From: Aradus depressus
Lineage: Eukaryota > Arthropoda > Insecta > Hemiptera > Aradidae
Length of the DNA: 64,000 nucleotides
NCBI GenBank assembly: GCA_963662175.1
Contig: OY759219.1
Span: forward strand, 25,276,908-25,340,907
Reading direction: 5' to 3'
Below, one piece after another: positions 63,745 through 64,000 of the stretch (its first letter is position 1; each line of letters starts with the position of its first letter). Below the pieces are notes generated by a model. The model was not told the DNA's origin. It did not search any database and saw only the letters and a list, made by a program, of their open reading frames with translations. The position numbers and the translations under genes are program-made.

Positions 63745-64000
63745 AAAAAGCCGTCGGTGAATCACCGGCAGTGTACTGTTTTCGCTCTCTATCTAAAATC
63801 AATTCATCGTTTTGACTAAAATTTGATAGTTGACCTCCACAGGGTCTTCTGATTCCTCACACTAAATTTTGTGTCGATATTTTCATTACATCGATAGGTA
63901 TTAGGGCATTTAAGTTGAGCCTATCTCCGGCCGATTTGGCTGAAAATAAATAGGTGTAGTCTTTATAAGGTTTGAATTTACTTATTAAGTTTGTGTCGAA
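63745..64000 (+). repeat. dispersed repeat R1 (runs off the window)
   Basis: GTCGGTGAATCACCGGCAGT, later ATTTTCATTACATCGATAGG and GGCTGAAAATAAATAGGTG. Collinear with 14945-15300. Confidence 0.6.

Overview
This is an animal, almost certainly insect, genomic window. It is AT-rich, intron-rich and packed with transposable elements (TEs). It holds a cuticular protein with a chitin-binding RR domain, and its main SINE carries insect-type telomeric repeats (TTAGG/CCTAA) at its 3' end. The species cannot be named from the sequence alone. A hemipteroid or beetle-like genome would fit, but that is a guess.

Two host genes are supported, both on the minus strand. (1) A CLASRP (CLK4-associating SR-rich splicing regulator) ortholog spans 48276 down to 19152. 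I could phase 18 coding exons into one open frame of about 671 aa; human CLASRP has 674 aa as I remember it. Its introns total about 27 kb and carry most of the mobile DNA of the middle of the window. (2) A secreted cuticular protein with a C-terminal chitin-binding RR domain lies at 58478-56987; its first (signal peptide) exon was not found.

Layout: 1-19 kb is TE-rich and has no recognisable host gene (LINE fragments, two PIF/Harbinger derivatives, a Ginger-like miniature element, a hammerhead-bearing foldback, many SINEs). 19.15-48.28 kb is CLASRP; its introns hold a Tc1, a mariner, a Helitron, a third Harbinger derivative, pogo-like MITEs, SINEs and a 1.07-kb foldback. 48.3-57 kb is intergenic (second Tc1, a 0.73-kb inverted-repeat element, hAT fragments). 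57-58.5 kb is the cuticle gene. 58.5-64 kb is repeats (a hAT-type element with a 21-G tract, a fourth Harbinger derivative, two SINEs head to head).

The most interesting signal is a dispersed set of hammerhead-ribozyme-like sequences (CTGANGA, short helix II, GAAA, 2-bp helix III, cleavable triplet). Helix I sequences differ between subfamilies but stay complementary. In three places the motif or its relic lies in an inverted repeat flanked by perfect 11-12 bp target-site duplications with a 35-50 bp one-sided extension. This resembles the architecture of Penelope-like elements. One of these insertions can be compared with an unoccupied paralogous site about 3.5 kb away in the same window.
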